A model generated the notes under the pieces. It saw nothing but the letters and a program-made list of their open reading frames with translations. It searched no databases and was not told the DNA's origin. A program made the translations under genes and the position numbers. Positions 24,844 through 32,805 of a stretch of DNA of 64,000 nt are shown here, piece by piece. The DNA is from CATOSK01 sp034423195 (GTDB lineage Bacteria > Chloroflexota > Dehalococcoidia > Lucifugimonadales > UBA3495). The stretch is from NCBI GenBank assembly GCA_034423195.1, contig DAOUIZ010000061.1:15802-79801 (forward strand), given 5' to 3'. Every line of letters starts with the position of its first letter. Within the stretch, counting starts at the first letter, position 1.

Positions 24844-25134
24844 ATGAGGAAGGAATTCAAGTATAGAGACGAAACTTTCCTGATTGAGGACACCGGACAC
24901 CACGAAGTCAGGGTGTCATACGGCGGAGCAACTGTTACGGTGAGAGCCGATGGCCCTCCCCATTCTCCGTACAGGCGACACTTCCCGGACGGAAATGCCG
25001 GAGCATCGACCCACGCCACTCCCCTGGAAGCTGTTGAATCGGCTTGTTCTGCTCTTCTTACTATGCATAGAGAATGGACAAGAGTTCCTCCCGACCCGCC
25101 CAGGGCACTCGACGACTTTGTCGCGAATCTCTAG
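24844..25134 (+). CDS. Hypothetical protein inside the decayed duplicate
   Basis: A 96-residue protein. It opens KEFKYRDETFLIEDTGHHEVRVSYGGATVTVRADG, with beta strands, continues into a polar segment with a HFPDGNAGASTHATPLEAVESA helix, and ends in DDFVANL. No family is recognised. It lies in the roughly 750 bp of new sequence that replaced the inside of the second ATPase-TOPRIM copy. The ATG lacks a strong ribosome binding site. It may be a passenger gene that came with the replacement. Confidence 0.5.
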   Translation: MRKEFKYRDETFLIEDTGHHEVRVSYGGATVTVRADGPPHSPYRRHFPDGNAGASTHATPLEAVESACSALLTMHREWTRVPPDPPRALDDFVANL

Positions 25135-25226
25135 CTCCGTTGTGAGTCGAAACATGGGCGGCCGGGCATCCTGGTGGCGAGCCGGTACTGCAAAACAGGC
25201 GGCTCGTGCAGTAGGAGAAAAACAAC

Positions 25227-25397
25227 TTGGACGCTGACGTCACCACGATAGTAGCGGTCGTTACTGCTGTCGTAGCTGTAATCGGTCTCATCATTGGAGC
25301 TGTCACTATTGTCGGCCCTATCTATTCCCGGTTGGGGAAACTGGAGGGCCGGGTGGATGGGTTGGATACCAGGATTGATGATCTGCGAAACCAGTAA
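25227..25397 (+). CDS. Small single-TM protein with C-terminal coiled coil
   Basis: A 56-residue protein from a TTG start after TAGGAG. The first 33 residues after an acidic start form a Val/Ile-rich membrane helix (TIVAVVTAVVAVIGLIIGAV), followed by a short coiled coil (YSRLGKLEGRVDGLDTRIDDLRNQ). It is the mirror layout of the three small proteins at 61.7-62.6 kb, which have the coiled coil first. Similar small membrane proteins often accompany phage or defence genes as holin-like or scaffold factors. Function is unknown; too short for confident family placement. Confidence 0.5.
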   Translation: MDADVTTIVAVVTAVVAVIGLIIGAVTIVGPIYSRLGKLEGRVDGLDTRIDDLRNQ

Positions 25398-25492
25398 TGG
25401 CGTGCCGCGCTTCCTACCCCATCCCGCTTGCTCTGGCTGGCCTGCCTTTCGGCCGGGTGGCGGGTCCAACAATAGATAGTTCCCGGCTCGCC

Positions 25493-25552
25493 CGACTCCT
25501 CTCCGCCCAATCTCCCCGCCTCCTCCGCCTCCAGGCACTGCTCACCGGATAA
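25493..25552 (+). pseudogene. Remnant of the 3' end of a second TOPRIM-like gene
   Basis: The codons read RLLSAQSPRLLRLQALLTG and stop, matching the last residues of the intact TOPRIM gene, with the same downstream spacer CCCCAAAGGAGCG before the next ATG. Nothing of the catalytic part remains. Confidence 0.8.
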
Positions 25553-25574
25553 TTCCCCAAAGGAGCGTCCTGCC

Positions 25575-26429
25575 ATGACCACGCCCTCCGACCGCACCGA
25601 CCTGCTGGAACGCGAAGCCAGCTACCTCCTCGCCTTCCTCCAGACCCTGTCCCGGGATCAATGGCAGACCCCCAGCGCCTGCGCTGGCTGGACCGTCGGC
25701 GACGTGGTGGGGCACCTGGCCAGCGTGGACTTCGCCAACCGGCTGCTGCGCGGACTGGACGGCGACCACTCCCCGCCGGAGGAATCACCTCCGCCGGAGC
25801 GGCACGACGAGGACGCCTTCGCCCGCAGCATCTACCAGCGGGCCATCGACACCCGGGAGCGGCTGGGCGATGGCCTTCTTGACGACTTCACCCAGCGCGT
25901 CGAAGAGGCAATCGCCCTCTTCCGGCGGGTGGGACCGGATCAGTGGGACAACCTGGTCTACTGGCCCCCCGGCCCCATGTCCGTCCGCACCCTGCTGACC
26001 CAGCGCATCGCCGAGCTGACCATGCACGGCTGGGACATCCGGTCCCGGCTGGAGGACGATTACCACCTCTCCGATGGCAGCGTCGCCGCCCTGCTGGACA
26101 CCGTGGACCGGGCCGCCCGCCGCGCCTTCCGTCCCGACCCCCGCCTGTCAGGAAGGTACGCCCAGCGGTACCGCTTCCTCATCACCGGTCCCACGGAGCG
26201 GGTCTTCGACCTGGTCCTCAGCGGCGACGTGGCGGAGATTATCCAGAATCCTTCCGGTGACGAGGAGACTCCGCCCCACGTCACCTGGGAATGCGACGGC
26301 GAAGCCTGCGTCCTCATCCTCTACGGCCGCCTCACCCCGGACGACGCGGTCTACGCCCGGCGACTGTCGGTGGCGGACGGAGACGCCTACCTGGCATCAA
26401 CCTTCCAGGAGAAGTTCGTGGGGGGCTAG
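25575..26429 (+). CDS. DinB-fold thiol-transferase-like protein (maleylpyruvate isomerase/TIGR03083 family)
   Basis: A 284-residue protein. The N-terminal DinB four-helix domain shows the metal-binding histidines: His in DVVGHLASVDFANRL (about residue 48) and HGWDIRSRL (about 156). WTVGDVVGHLA is the family's most typical string. The C-terminal 100 residues form a second beta-rich domain (VFDLVLSGDVAEIIQNP, CVLILYGRLTPDD), as in MDMPI_C. Members use mycothiol or another low-molecular thiol with a divalent metal. Whether this lineage makes mycothiol is not shown. AAAGGAG precedes the ATG. Its 5' end is partly duplicated at 24.5 kb. Confidence 0.82.
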   Translation: MTTPSDRTDLLEREASYLLAFLQTLSRDQWQTPSACAGWTVGDVVGHLASVDFANRLLRGLDGDHSPPEESPPPERHDEDAFARSIYQRAIDTRERLGDGLLDDFTQRVEEAIALFRRVGPDQWDNLVYWPPGPMSVRTLLTQRIAELTMHGWDIRSRLEDDYHLSDGSVAALLDTVDRAARRAFRPDPRLSGRYAQRYRFLITGPTERVFDLVLSGDVAEIIQNPSGDEETPPHVTWECDGEACVLILYGRLTPDDAVYARRLSVADGDAYLASTFQEKFVGG

Positions 26430-26478
26430 GGAATAGTCCTGCGGCAACCGGCCGGCTCCGGCCGGAGACGCAGAAAGA

Positions 26479-26535
26479 CCCTGGCGCCGTCTTCAATGGG
26501 GATCCGGGCGGTGCCGGATCCTGGGCCAGGGTCTG
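26479..26535 (+). terminator. Large hairpin after the DinB-fold gene
   Basis: GACCCTGGC pairs with GCCAGGGTC and encloses a second GGATCCGG/CCGGATCC-like stem. GAAAAGG follows. A likely transcription stop. Confidence 0.55.
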
Positions 26536-26566
26536 AAAAGGGGAAGCCGGTGGGTTTTGCCCGGGA

Positions 26567-26761
26567 CTAGCCGGGGTTGTGCTTGTCAATGAACTCCAGC
26601 ACCCGGGTGTCCAGGTCAGGGCGCCGGTCTTCCAGTACTCCCGAGTCGGCGAAGGCCACGGCCAGGTGGGCGTCCCGCTGGATGTCCTCCCAGTCCGGCT
26701 CCAACTCCAGCTCGTCGCGGAGTTCTTCAAACATTGCAGTCAGAGACTCTCGGTCAAACAT
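26567..26761 (-). CDS. Small hypothetical acidic protein
   Basis: A 64-residue acidic protein: FDRESLTAMFEELRDELELEPDWEDIQRDAHLAVAFADSGVLEDRRPDLDTRVLEFIDKHNP. Helical throughout by composition, with the shape of small regulatory or chaperone-like proteins. An upstream GGAGG lies 13 bases before the ATG, rather far. It is tail-to-tail with the DinB-fold gene across the large hairpin. No family is recognised; no functional residue can be pointed to. Confidence 0.45.
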   Translation of the reverse strand: MFDRESLTAMFEELRDELELEPDWEDIQRDAHLAVAFADSGVLEDRRPDLDTRVLEFIDKHNPG

Positions 26762-26977
26762 CGAAATTATCCAACCTCCTCCAGTAGTTACCGCCGTCAC
26801 ACCCTCCCGGGCAACGGCCAGTACAACGCCGCTTAGTCTAACCCCATTTGCCATCGCTGACAAGGGCAGCAGGCCGCCGCCGGGTTCCCTTTTCGGGGGT
26901 GCGGTTCGATGGCCTGCCCATGCCCCGACGGAGGACGGGAAGGGTGTTAGTGCTAGTGACCCGCCGCCGCCAGCAAG

Positions 26978-27004
26978 AACGGCCTCCCATTTCGGGAGGC
27001 CGTT
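26978..27004 (-). terminator. Hairpin downstream of the IscA-like gene
   Basis: AACGGCCTCCC pairs perfectly over 11 bp with GGGAGGCCGTT around a five-base loop. Read on the minus strand it lies past the IscA-like stop codon and is followed by TTCTTG. Confidence 0.7.
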
Positions 27005-27058
27005 CCAGTTCTCGGCTAACCCGGGGCCCCATTTTGGATCCTGGCCCCGGTTCGGGTC

Positions 27059-27436
27059 CTAGTGACCGTGACCGCAGCCACCGCCGCCGCCGCAGCCACA
27101 TCCCCCACCGCCGCAACCGCATCCGCCGCTGCCGCATCCGCCGCCGCCGGCGAACATGGGGTTGTTGATGACGAAGCCGACCTGTCCGCCGAAGTTTTCG
27201 ACGTAGTCAATGGTCGCCTCTTCCAGGAAGGGCGCGCTGTCGGAGTCCATCAGGAAATCGACCCCGTCCATCTTCAGGACCGTGTCGTCGGGTTGGAATT
27301 CGTTCTCCATGGTCAGCATGTACTGCAGGCCACCGCTCTCGGATGGCATGGCCACCACGCGCAGGGCGTTGGTGCTTTCACCTTCCTGCTCGATGACTTC
27401 CTTAAGTTTTTCGATTGCCACGGCCGTAACTTCCAT
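27059..27436 (-). CDS. HesB/IscA-type iron-sulfur carrier with Gly/Cys-rich tail
   Basis: A 125-residue protein. The first 97 residues fit the A-type carrier: EVTAVAIEKLKEVIEQEG at the start, SGGLQYMLTME in the middle and DGVDFLMDSDSAPFLEEATIDYVEN. A-type carriers normally have Cys in the first motif and a C-x-C pair near the end. Here the C-terminus is an extended Gly/Cys stretch (GGGGCGSGGCGCGGGGC followed by CGHGH) with several C-x-C pairs, and the central Cys is missing. It probably moves iron-sulfur clusters or binds metal. It stands alone with a terminator hairpin downstream. Confidence 0.8.
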   Translation of the reverse strand: MEVTAVAIEKLKEVIEQEGESTNALRVVAMPSESGGLQYMLTMENEFQPDDTVLKMDGVDFLMDSDSAPFLEEATIDYVENFGGQVGFVINNPMFAGGGGCGSGGCGCGGGGCGCGGGGGCGHGH

Positions 27437-27582
27437 CTCGTCTCGCTCCCTGTGAGGCCATTAAATTGTGATTCGGCGCCGAAAGGCGGACTGCCGCCAG
27501 CCTGAGACTGTCGATAAGGCTAACACACGGCCTTCGTCTCAGTCAATTTGGCCGGCGGAAGCCAGCCGCCGGCGCCGGTAGC

Positions 27583-28032
27583 CTACAGGATCTCCTTGCC
27601 GAAAATCATTCGCTCCAGCCCGTACTTGCGGCTGCCCAGGACTCCGATGATGCCGGCGCAGATGAACCAGAGAACGGCTACTTCTCCACCGTTATCGGGA
27701 AGATGGGGCCAGGTGCCGTTGCGTGCATGTATTCCGAAGTACGCCACAATCATGGTGACCACCAGCGCGCCGGCGCCCAGCCGGGTCAGAACGCCGAAGG
27801 CGATGAGGAAGGCCGCGATTAACTCCACCCATCCGGCGATGTCAACCAGCGTCCCCAGGCCGTGGGGGTTGGCGTCCGCAGGAAAGCCCCAGAGCAGGAA
27901 CGCTTTCTGTGCCCCGTGCAGCGCCACCAGGAAGGCGAATATCAACCGGAAGAGCAGGTAGAACTCGTCCGTAAATTTCCCCAGAATCCCTCCGAATATC
28001 CCGCTGTCTCCCGAATTTGTCATTGCAGCCAC
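27583..28032 (-). CDS. DoxX-family membrane protein
   Basis: A 149-residue protein with four predicted membrane helices. DoxX features are the FLLFRLIFAFLVALHGAQKAF-like first helix, GWVELIAAFLIAFGVLTRLGA in the second, VVTMIVAYFGIHA in the third and AVLWFICAGIIGVLG in the fourth. DoxX proteins act in redox or thiosulfate/quinone metabolism or are simply membrane proteins without known role. The ATG is used; a second ATG nine bases inside is also possible. It is upstream of a long gene-poor stretch with repeats. Confidence 0.78.
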   Translation of the reverse strand: MAAMTNSGDSGIFGGILGKFTDEFYLLFRLIFAFLVALHGAQKAFLLWGFPADANPHGLGTLVDIAGWVELIAAFLIAFGVLTRLGAGALVVTMIVAYFGIHARNGTWPHLPDNGGEVAVLWFICAGIIGVLGSRKYGLERMIFGKEIL

Positions 28033-28256
28033 GATTGCACTCTCCTCTAGCTTTGGACTTGTGGTTGCCTCTCACCGGAACATTCCCGGAGAGTCCAGCC
28101 TCGCCCGCCGCTTCAATCCCGGACCTCCGGATCCGGGGTGGCCTGAAGCGGGGCAAGACCGCTCGGCGATAATCATACCACCCCCTTTCCGGGATTGAGC
28201 CGGGGCGGGTAGCGTTGTAATCTAGGTATTTTCGTTCTCGGTCCGCCTCCTTCTCT

Positions 28257-28345
28257 CCCGTCATTCCCGCGCAGAGCCTGCCCCTGGCGACTGAGGAGGG
28301 ACGACGAAGGAGGGAAAGGGGCGGGAATCCAGACCCCCGTCGTCT
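28257..28345. repeat. REP-like repeat region in a gene-free stretch
   Basis: Part of the 560-bp space between the DoxX and acyl-CoA dehydrogenase genes. It holds CCGTCATTCCCGCGCAG and GGCGGGAATCCAGACCCC, the two arms of a common hairpin repeat, separated by about 50 bp. The next 80 bp also share a region (GTTGACCGTTCACTGGCGG) with sequence at 35.1 kb. No gene is seen. Confidence 0.55.
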
Positions 28346-28511
28346 GTTCCCCACATTAGCGTGTTGACCGTTCACTGGCGGTTTGACCAAACCGGCACTC
28401 ATGCGATTGCCCTGGGACGAGGGTTGGCGTCTTACCCCATCTCCCGATTCTCCGGGAAAACCACTTCTGTTGAGCGGGTTTTTCCGTTGGTCTATACTAG
28501 CCAAGCCAACA

Positions 28512-28577
28512 GCCCCCTTAGACAAGCTTGCGCCCGCGCAGGCGGGTGTTGCCTCAATGGGGGGCGAAAGCGGAGGC
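28512..28577 (+). repeat. Structured repeat, single copy
   Basis: GCCCCC, TTAGACAAG, a CGCCCGC/GCGGGTG hairpin, GGGGGC and GAAA-GCGG. The inner stem GCCCCC/GGGGGC differs from the other copies yet still pairs. The outer stem is weak. It lies just upstream of the acyl-CoA dehydrogenase gene. Confidence 0.75.
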
Positions 28578-28598
28578 CCTTAGAACCGGGGGGATGAA

Positions 28599-29735
28599 AT
28601 GGACCTGGGACTCACCGAAGTCCAGCAGATGTTGAAGAACAGCGCCCGCGAGTTCCTGTCCCAGGAATGCCCGCTGACCCTGGTGCGGGAGATGGAAGAG
28701 GACCAGCGCGGCTACACCGACGACCTGTGGCGGCAGGTGGCCGGGCTGGGCTGGACCGGCCTGGCCTTCCCCGAGCAGTACGGCGGCACCGGCGGGGACT
28801 TCATGGACCTGGCGGTCCTGCTGGAGGAGACCGGCCGCGCCCTCATGCCCGGTCCGCTGGCATCTACCGTCGTGCTGGGCGGTCTGACGGTGCTGGACGC
28901 CGGCACCGGCGCCCAGAAGCAGGAAGTGCTGACGGGCATTTGCGCGGGGGAGACCCGCATGACCCTCGCCCTCACCGAGCCGTCGGCAACACTGGAACCC
29001 TCCGGCGTCGAGACCACCGCCACTCCCGACGGGGATGGGTTCCGCCTCAACGGGACCAAGCTCTTCGTCCCCGACGCCCACGCCGCCAGCCTGCTGCTGG
29101 TGGCGGCCCGGACCGGCGAGGCGGGGAACGACCCGGAGCAGGGAGTCACCCTTTTTCTTCTCGACCCCGCTGCCGCCGGGGTGACGGTCCGGCAGCTGAA
29201 CAGCATCGCTTCCGACCGGCTCTGCGAAATCACCTTGGACAACGTCCGGGTGTCCGCGGACGCCGTGCTGGGACGGGTGGGCCAGGGCTGGCCCATTGTG
29301 CAGCGGGCCATCCAGCGGGGGATAACGGCCCAGTGTCTCCAGATGGTCGGCGGGGCCGACGCCGTGCTGGACATGACGGTGGAGTACGTCAAGCAGCGCA
29401 CCCAGTTCGGCCGCCCCGTGGGCAGCTTCCAGGCGGTGCAGCACCACTGCTCGAACATGGCCACCGACGTGGAGGGAAGCCGTCACATTGCCTACCAGGC
29501 GGCGTGGCGGTTGTCCCAGGGCCTGAACGCCGACCGCGAGGTGGCCATGGCCAAGGCCTGGGTCAGCGGGGCCTACCAGCGGGTCTGCTCCACCGCCCAC
29601 CAGTGCCACGGGGCCATCGGATTCACCAGGGAGCACAACCTCCAGCTCTACACCCGCCGCGCCAAGGTGCAGGAGTTGAGCTACGGCGACGCCCACTTCC
29701 ACAAGGAACTGGCCCTCCAGCACATCGACGACTGA
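28599..29735 (+). CDS. Acyl-CoA dehydrogenase
   Basis: A 378-residue flavoenzyme of the acyl-CoA dehydrogenase family. It has the N-terminal helix bundle (EVQQMLKNSAREFLSQECP, LTLVREMEEDQ), the central beta domain with ALTEPSATLEPSGVETTATPDGDG and the C-terminal helix bundle with RTQFGRPVGSFQAVQHHCSNM near residue 265, plus CHGAIGFTREHNLQLYTRRAK. No catalytic Glu can be assigned firmly from sequence alone. It would oxidise an acyl-CoA to the enoyl-CoA. GGGGGGATG precedes the start. The chain length preference is unknown; the size and single-domain form fit the smaller, MmgC-like branch. Confidence 0.9.
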   Translation: MDLGLTEVQQMLKNSAREFLSQECPLTLVREMEEDQRGYTDDLWRQVAGLGWTGLAFPEQYGGTGGDFMDLAVLLEETGRALMPGPLASTVVLGGLTVLDAGTGAQKQEVLTGICAGETRMTLALTEPSATLEPSGVETTATPDGDGFRLNGTKLFVPDAHAASLLLVAARTGEAGNDPEQGVTLFLLDPAAAGVTVRQLNSIASDRLCEITLDNVRVSADAVLGRVGQGWPIVQRAIQRGITAQCLQMVGGADAVLDMTVEYVKQRTQFGRPVGSFQAVQHHCSNMATDVEGSRHIAYQAAWRLSQGLNADREVAMAKAWVSGAYQRVCSTAHQCHGAIGFTREHNLQLYTRRAKVQELSYGDAHFHKELALQHIDD

Positions 29736-29849
29736 GCCCAGCCCACTTCAACGGTTGCTACCTGCGTCCCCGTCATCATTGTTGTATAGTAGTGCCACAC
29801 GAACACCCCATTCGTCCCTTGTCTCTCTATTAGAAGGAGGTGACTCAAG

Positions 29850-30110
29850 GTGAACACCGATAAGCTGGTTTTCCTCGGCCTGCTGGCGATGGGCGCCGTT
29901 CTCATCGTTGCCGGTCTCCTGTTTCCTTATGGGATGGTGGGCCTGGTAATGGTGGGAGCCGGCGGACTGGTTATCGTCGGGACGCTTATGCGGTCGGGCC
30001 GGCGGGCGCATGGGCACCGCCGCGACAGGCAGTCGGAAATCTATGCCAACGCGGCCCAGCGAGGCGACACCGCCTTCTTTTCCAACCCGCCGGACGGCCC
30101 CCTGCCCTGA
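29850..30110 (+). CDS. Small two-TM membrane protein
   Basis: An 86-residue protein from GTG after AAGGAGG. Two hydrophobic helices (KLVFLGLLAMGAVLIVAGLLF and GMVGLVMVGAGGLVIVGTLM) are followed by a basic stretch, RSGRRAHGHRRDRQ, and a polar tail ending DGPLP. The basic stretch after the second helix suggests the C-terminus is cytosolic. It begins a same-strand series with the HIT, YqeK-like and oxidoreductase genes; the spacing (47 bp or less) supports an operon. No named family is recognised. Confidence 0.65.
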   Translation: MNTDKLVFLGLLAMGAVLIVAGLLFPYGMVGLVMVGAGGLVIVGTLMRSGRRAHGHRRDRQSEIYANAAQRGDTAFFSNPPDGPLP

Positions 30111-30156
30111 ACCCGGAATATCCGTTGCTTTTGCATGACCCGGAGGTAACAACGCC

Positions 30157-30510
30157 GTGACCACCAGCTCATCCGTCTTTTCCGACATCGCCCGCGACCC
30201 CCTTAATCCCGCCGCCATCTACCGGGACGACCAGGTCATCGTCGTCAGGGACATCAACCCGCAGGCGCCGGTCCACCTGCTCATCATCCCCATCATGCCC
30301 CTGACCAGCCTGGCCCAGATCGGCCCCAACCAGGAGCAGATGATCGGCCACATGTTCGTCGTCGCCGAGGAAATGGCGCGGCGGGAGGGCGTAACCGGCA
30401 GCGGCTTCCGGTTGATTATCAACCAGGGAGACGACGCCGGGCAGGAGATCGCCCACCTGCACATGCACCTGCTGGGCGGCCGGAAGCTGGGCGGCCTGGT
30501 CAACTCCTAG
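30157..30510 (+). CDS. HIT-family (histidine triad) hydrolase
   Basis: A 117-residue protein. The HINT-type pattern is complete: YRDDQVIVVRDINPQAPVHLLIIP at residues 18-41 and the histidine triad HLHMHLLGGRKL at about residue 101-112. HINT enzymes hydrolyse nucleoside phosphoramidates and related adenylates. The GTG start is preceded by CGGAGG. It lies 13 bp before the YqeK-like gene and in a series that also holds an oxidoreductase, so the first three genes are probably co-transcribed. Confidence 0.92.
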   Translation: MTTSSSVFSDIARDPLNPAAIYRDDQVIVVRDINPQAPVHLLIIPIMPLTSLAQIGPNQEQMIGHMFVVAEEMARREGVTGSGFRLIINQGDDAGQEIAHLHMHLLGGRKLGGLVNS

Positions 30511-30523
30511 GCCGGTCCGTCCC

Positions 30524-31123
30524 ATGGCCGAACTTGCCGTCCAGATCGAGCGCAGGGCCGCCACCCTGCCCGCCAAACTCCAGGACCACCTGCACCGCAC
30601 CGCCGGGGTGGCCGCCGACCTGGCTCCGCGCCACGGAGTCGACGTCGAGCGGGCCCGTCTCGCTTCCCTGGCCCACGACGTGGCAAAGGCCATGCCCAAG
30701 CAGGAACTGCTGCGGCAGGCCGCCCGTTTCCAGCTTCCGGTGAACATGGTGGAACGGAACAATCCGGGCCTGCTGCACGGTGCGGTGGGCGCGGAGCTGC
30801 TCAGGCACGAAGAGGGATTAGACGACCGGTCCATCTACGAAGCCGTCTGCTGGCACACCTTCGCTCACCCGGACCTGGACGACCTGGGCAAGGTGGTCTT
30901 CTTGGCCGACAAGCTCGACCCCGCCAAGATCAAGCGCTACCCCTTCCAGCCCCGCCTGCTCGAGGTGGCCCAGGACAACCTGGACCTGGCGGTGCTGGAG
31001 TTCGCCACCTGGCAGATTGCGGCGGTCATGAACGCGGGCCGCATGGTCCACCCGATGATGGTGGAGGCCCGCAATCATCTCATCGCGGCGGGCGTCAAAA
31101 CCCCCGCGCGGAGTCCGTCATGA
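30524..31123 (+). CDS. yqeK: HD-domain phosphohydrolase, YqeK-like (bis(5'-nucleosyl)tetraphosphatase)
   Basis: A 199-residue HD hydrolase. HLHRTAGVAADLAPRHG (His), ARLASLAHDVAKAM with the HD pair at about residue 49-50, a HGAVGAELLRHEEG segment and the C-terminal WHTFAHPDLDDLGKVVFLADKLDP match the YqeK family. YqeK hydrolyses diadenosine tetraphosphate symmetrically. In many genomes yqeK is near nadD and rsfS; neither is seen here, but the neighbour is a HIT enzyme that also acts on dinucleotide-type substrates. Its stop codon overlaps the ATG of the next gene (ATGA). Confidence 0.85.
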   Translation: MAELAVQIERRAATLPAKLQDHLHRTAGVAADLAPRHGVDVERARLASLAHDVAKAMPKQELLRQAARFQLPVNMVERNNPGLLHGAVGAELLRHEEGLDDRSIYEAVCWHTFAHPDLDDLGKVVFLADKLDPAKIKRYPFQPRLLEVAQDNLDLAVLEFATWQIAAVMNAGRMVHPMMVEARNHLIAAGVKTPARSPS

Positions 31124-32103
31124 AATTCGGGCTGAACCTGGGCGGAGGCAACCTGCCCCACGAGTCCAGGGAAGAGGCGATGGAAGGCCGGCTGGCCAAG
31201 TCCCGCCTGGCACACCGGTACGGCTACGCCTCGCTGTGGAGCGGGGCCGGATACCTCAACAACGACTTTCATCCCATGCTCCTGCTTTCCCGGGCGGCGG
31301 CGGAAGCGCCGGGCCTGGAGCTGGGAATGGTCGCCCTGCTGCCCCTGTACCACCCGCTGGAAGCCGCCGAGCAGATTTCGACGCTGGACGTAATCAGCGG
31401 CGGACGGTTTGTCCTGGCCCCGGCCCTGGGCTGGCGGGACTTCCAGTTCGACGGGTTCGGCATCCCCAAGTCCGAGCGCCTCTCCCGCTTCCGCGAGGTT
31501 CTGCAGGTGATGAAGCTCTTCTGGACCGAGGACCGGGTGAGTCACGAAGGCAAGCACTTCCAGATAGAAGACGTACCCGGCGCGGGCAAGACCCTCCAGC
31601 AGCCCTACCCCCGGATCCTGATCGCCGCCAACCAGGACCGGGGCGTCGCACGGGCCGCGCGGCAGGGCGACGGCTGGCTCATCAGCTCCCGCTCCACCCT
31701 TCCCACCATCGCCCGGCAGGTGGAGCTCTACCGTCAAAGGGCGCAGGAAGCCGGACGGCCGGGATACATTTCGGCATGGCGGGAAATGTTCATCGCCGAG
31801 ACCCGGGAGGAGGCCATCCGGTTGGCCCGCCCTCACGTGGAGTGGCTCTACCAGGACCGGGCCGCCTCCGGCCACAGCGACGAGCTGCCCCAGGCGGACC
31901 GCATCGACGTCGGCTTCGAGCAGGTGCTGGACGGACGGTTCATCATCGGCAGCCCGGACGAATGCGCCGCCGAGATAGAGAAATACCAGGCCCTCGGCAT
32001 TGAGGAGCTGGTCCTGCGCTGCCAGTGGCCCGGCATGAGCAACGAAGACTCCCTCCGGGCGGTGGAGCTGTTCGGGCAAGAGGTCATGCCCCGGTTCGGG
32101 TAG
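31120..32103 (+). CDS. LLM-class (luciferase-like) flavin/F420-dependent oxidoreductase
   Basis: A 327-residue TIM-barrel protein of the bacterial luciferase-like family. Features are MKFGLNLGGGNLP at the N-terminus, YGYASLWSGAGY, the LELGMVALLPLYHPLEAAEQISTLDVISGGRFVLAPALGW block typical of F420-binding members, and QPYPRILIAANQDRGVARAARQGDGW. It could use F420 or FMN. It overlaps the YqeK-like gene by four bases and ends the operon. The substrate is unknown; such enzymes act on alkanes, sulfonates or nitrogenous compounds. A promoter region follows. Confidence 0.87.
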   Translation: MKFGLNLGGGNLPHESREEAMEGRLAKSRLAHRYGYASLWSGAGYLNNDFHPMLLLSRAAAEAPGLELGMVALLPLYHPLEAAEQISTLDVISGGRFVLAPALGWRDFQFDGFGIPKSERLSRFREVLQVMKLFWTEDRVSHEGKHFQIEDVPGAGKTLQQPYPRILIAANQDRGVARAARQGDGWLISSRSTLPTIARQVELYRQRAQEAGRPGYISAWREMFIAETREEAIRLARPHVEWLYQDRAASGHSDELPQADRIDVGFEQVLDGRFIIGSPDECAAEIEKYQALGIEELVLRCQWPGMSNEDSLRAVELFGQEVMPRFG

Positions 32104-32191
32104 GGGTTCCGGCCTTCAACGAATCGTCATACCGTCCTCCCACATCGGAAGGGCGGTTCAATTTACCGGGCCTCGTATTGCCGGGTCAAAT

Positions 32192-32286
32192 CCGAATAAA
32201 CGTTCCAAATTGATACAAAATTGCGTTGACATGCTTGGAACGCCGGTTCTATACTCCGGTTGTCACGTGATAGAACATTTATTCGG
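32192..32286 (+). promoter_or_regulatory. Promoter flanked by inverted repeats, before the Cys-rich HTH gene
   Basis: TTGACA at 32226 and TATACT at 32250 with an 18-bp spacer form a strong sigma-70-type promoter. Arms CCGAATAAACGTTC (32192) and GAACATTTATTCGG (32273) are inverted with one mismatch and bracket the promoter at 67 bp distance. The likely regulator is the downstream protein itself. Confidence 0.8.
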
Positions 32287-32297
32287 AGTATTGAGCG

Positions 32298-32627
32298 ATG
32301 GTCAGCATTTCAGCCGAAGCCCAGACAGTTGACTCGGTCCCGGAGTTCTGCCTCTACGAGGACACCGGCTGCGAAATCTCGGACTCGTGCCTCAACTGCC
32401 CCCTCCCCCGCTGCAAGCATGACGACCCGGTGTGGTACCAGAAGAACCGCCGCCTGGCCAAGGACTGGAAGATGGTCAGCGCCATTCAGCAGGAACAATT
32501 GACGCCGGAAGAAGCGGCGGAGCGGTTCTCCATCACGATCCGCACCGTCTTCCGAAGGATAGAGCGGTGCCGGGAGGCCATGACCAACCTGGAAACCCGG
32601 CGGGAACTGGGGATGTTCGCCGCCTAG
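32298..32627 (+). CDS. Cys-rich N-terminal, HTH-containing regulator
   Basis: A 109-residue protein. The N-terminal third has CLYEDTGCEISDSCLNCPLPRC, with five Cys in 22 residues, suited to a zinc or iron-sulfur site. The C-terminal half has an HTH pattern, LTPEEAAERFSITIRTVFRRIERCREA. It is preceded by the promoter with inverted repeats. A start at ATG follows GGAG. It may be a metal- or redox-sensing regulator that binds its own promoter. No named family fits well; the call is from motif appearance and position. Confidence 0.68.
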   Translation: MVSISAEAQTVDSVPEFCLYEDTGCEISDSCLNCPLPRCKHDDPVWYQKNRRLAKDWKMVSAIQQEQLTPEEAAERFSITIRTVFRRIERCREAMTNLETRRELGMFAA

Positions 32628-32667
32628 CCCGGACGTTCCATAACCGGCCAGCCGTCTCCCCGGCCCC

Positions 32668-32785
32668 GGAGCGAACCCGCAGCGTTTGGACAAGTTGCCT
32701 TGCGCTGCGGGCGAGCGTTTTACTGGCCCCGGAGCGAGCCTGCAGCGTTTAGACAAGTTGCCTTGCGCTGTGGGCGAGCGTTTTA
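32668..32785 (+). repeat. Two tandem structured repeats with longer stem
   Basis: Two copies, each with inner arm CCCGCAGCG/CGCTGCGGG (second copy CCTGCAGCG/CGCTGTGGG, still paired by G-U changes), the conserved TTrGACAAGTT, and GCGAGCG after the stem. Compensated changes between the two copies support a real structure. It lies between the regulator and the NYN gene. Confidence 0.7.
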
Positions 32786-32805
32786 GAACTGCCGGCTCGC
32801 TTCTT

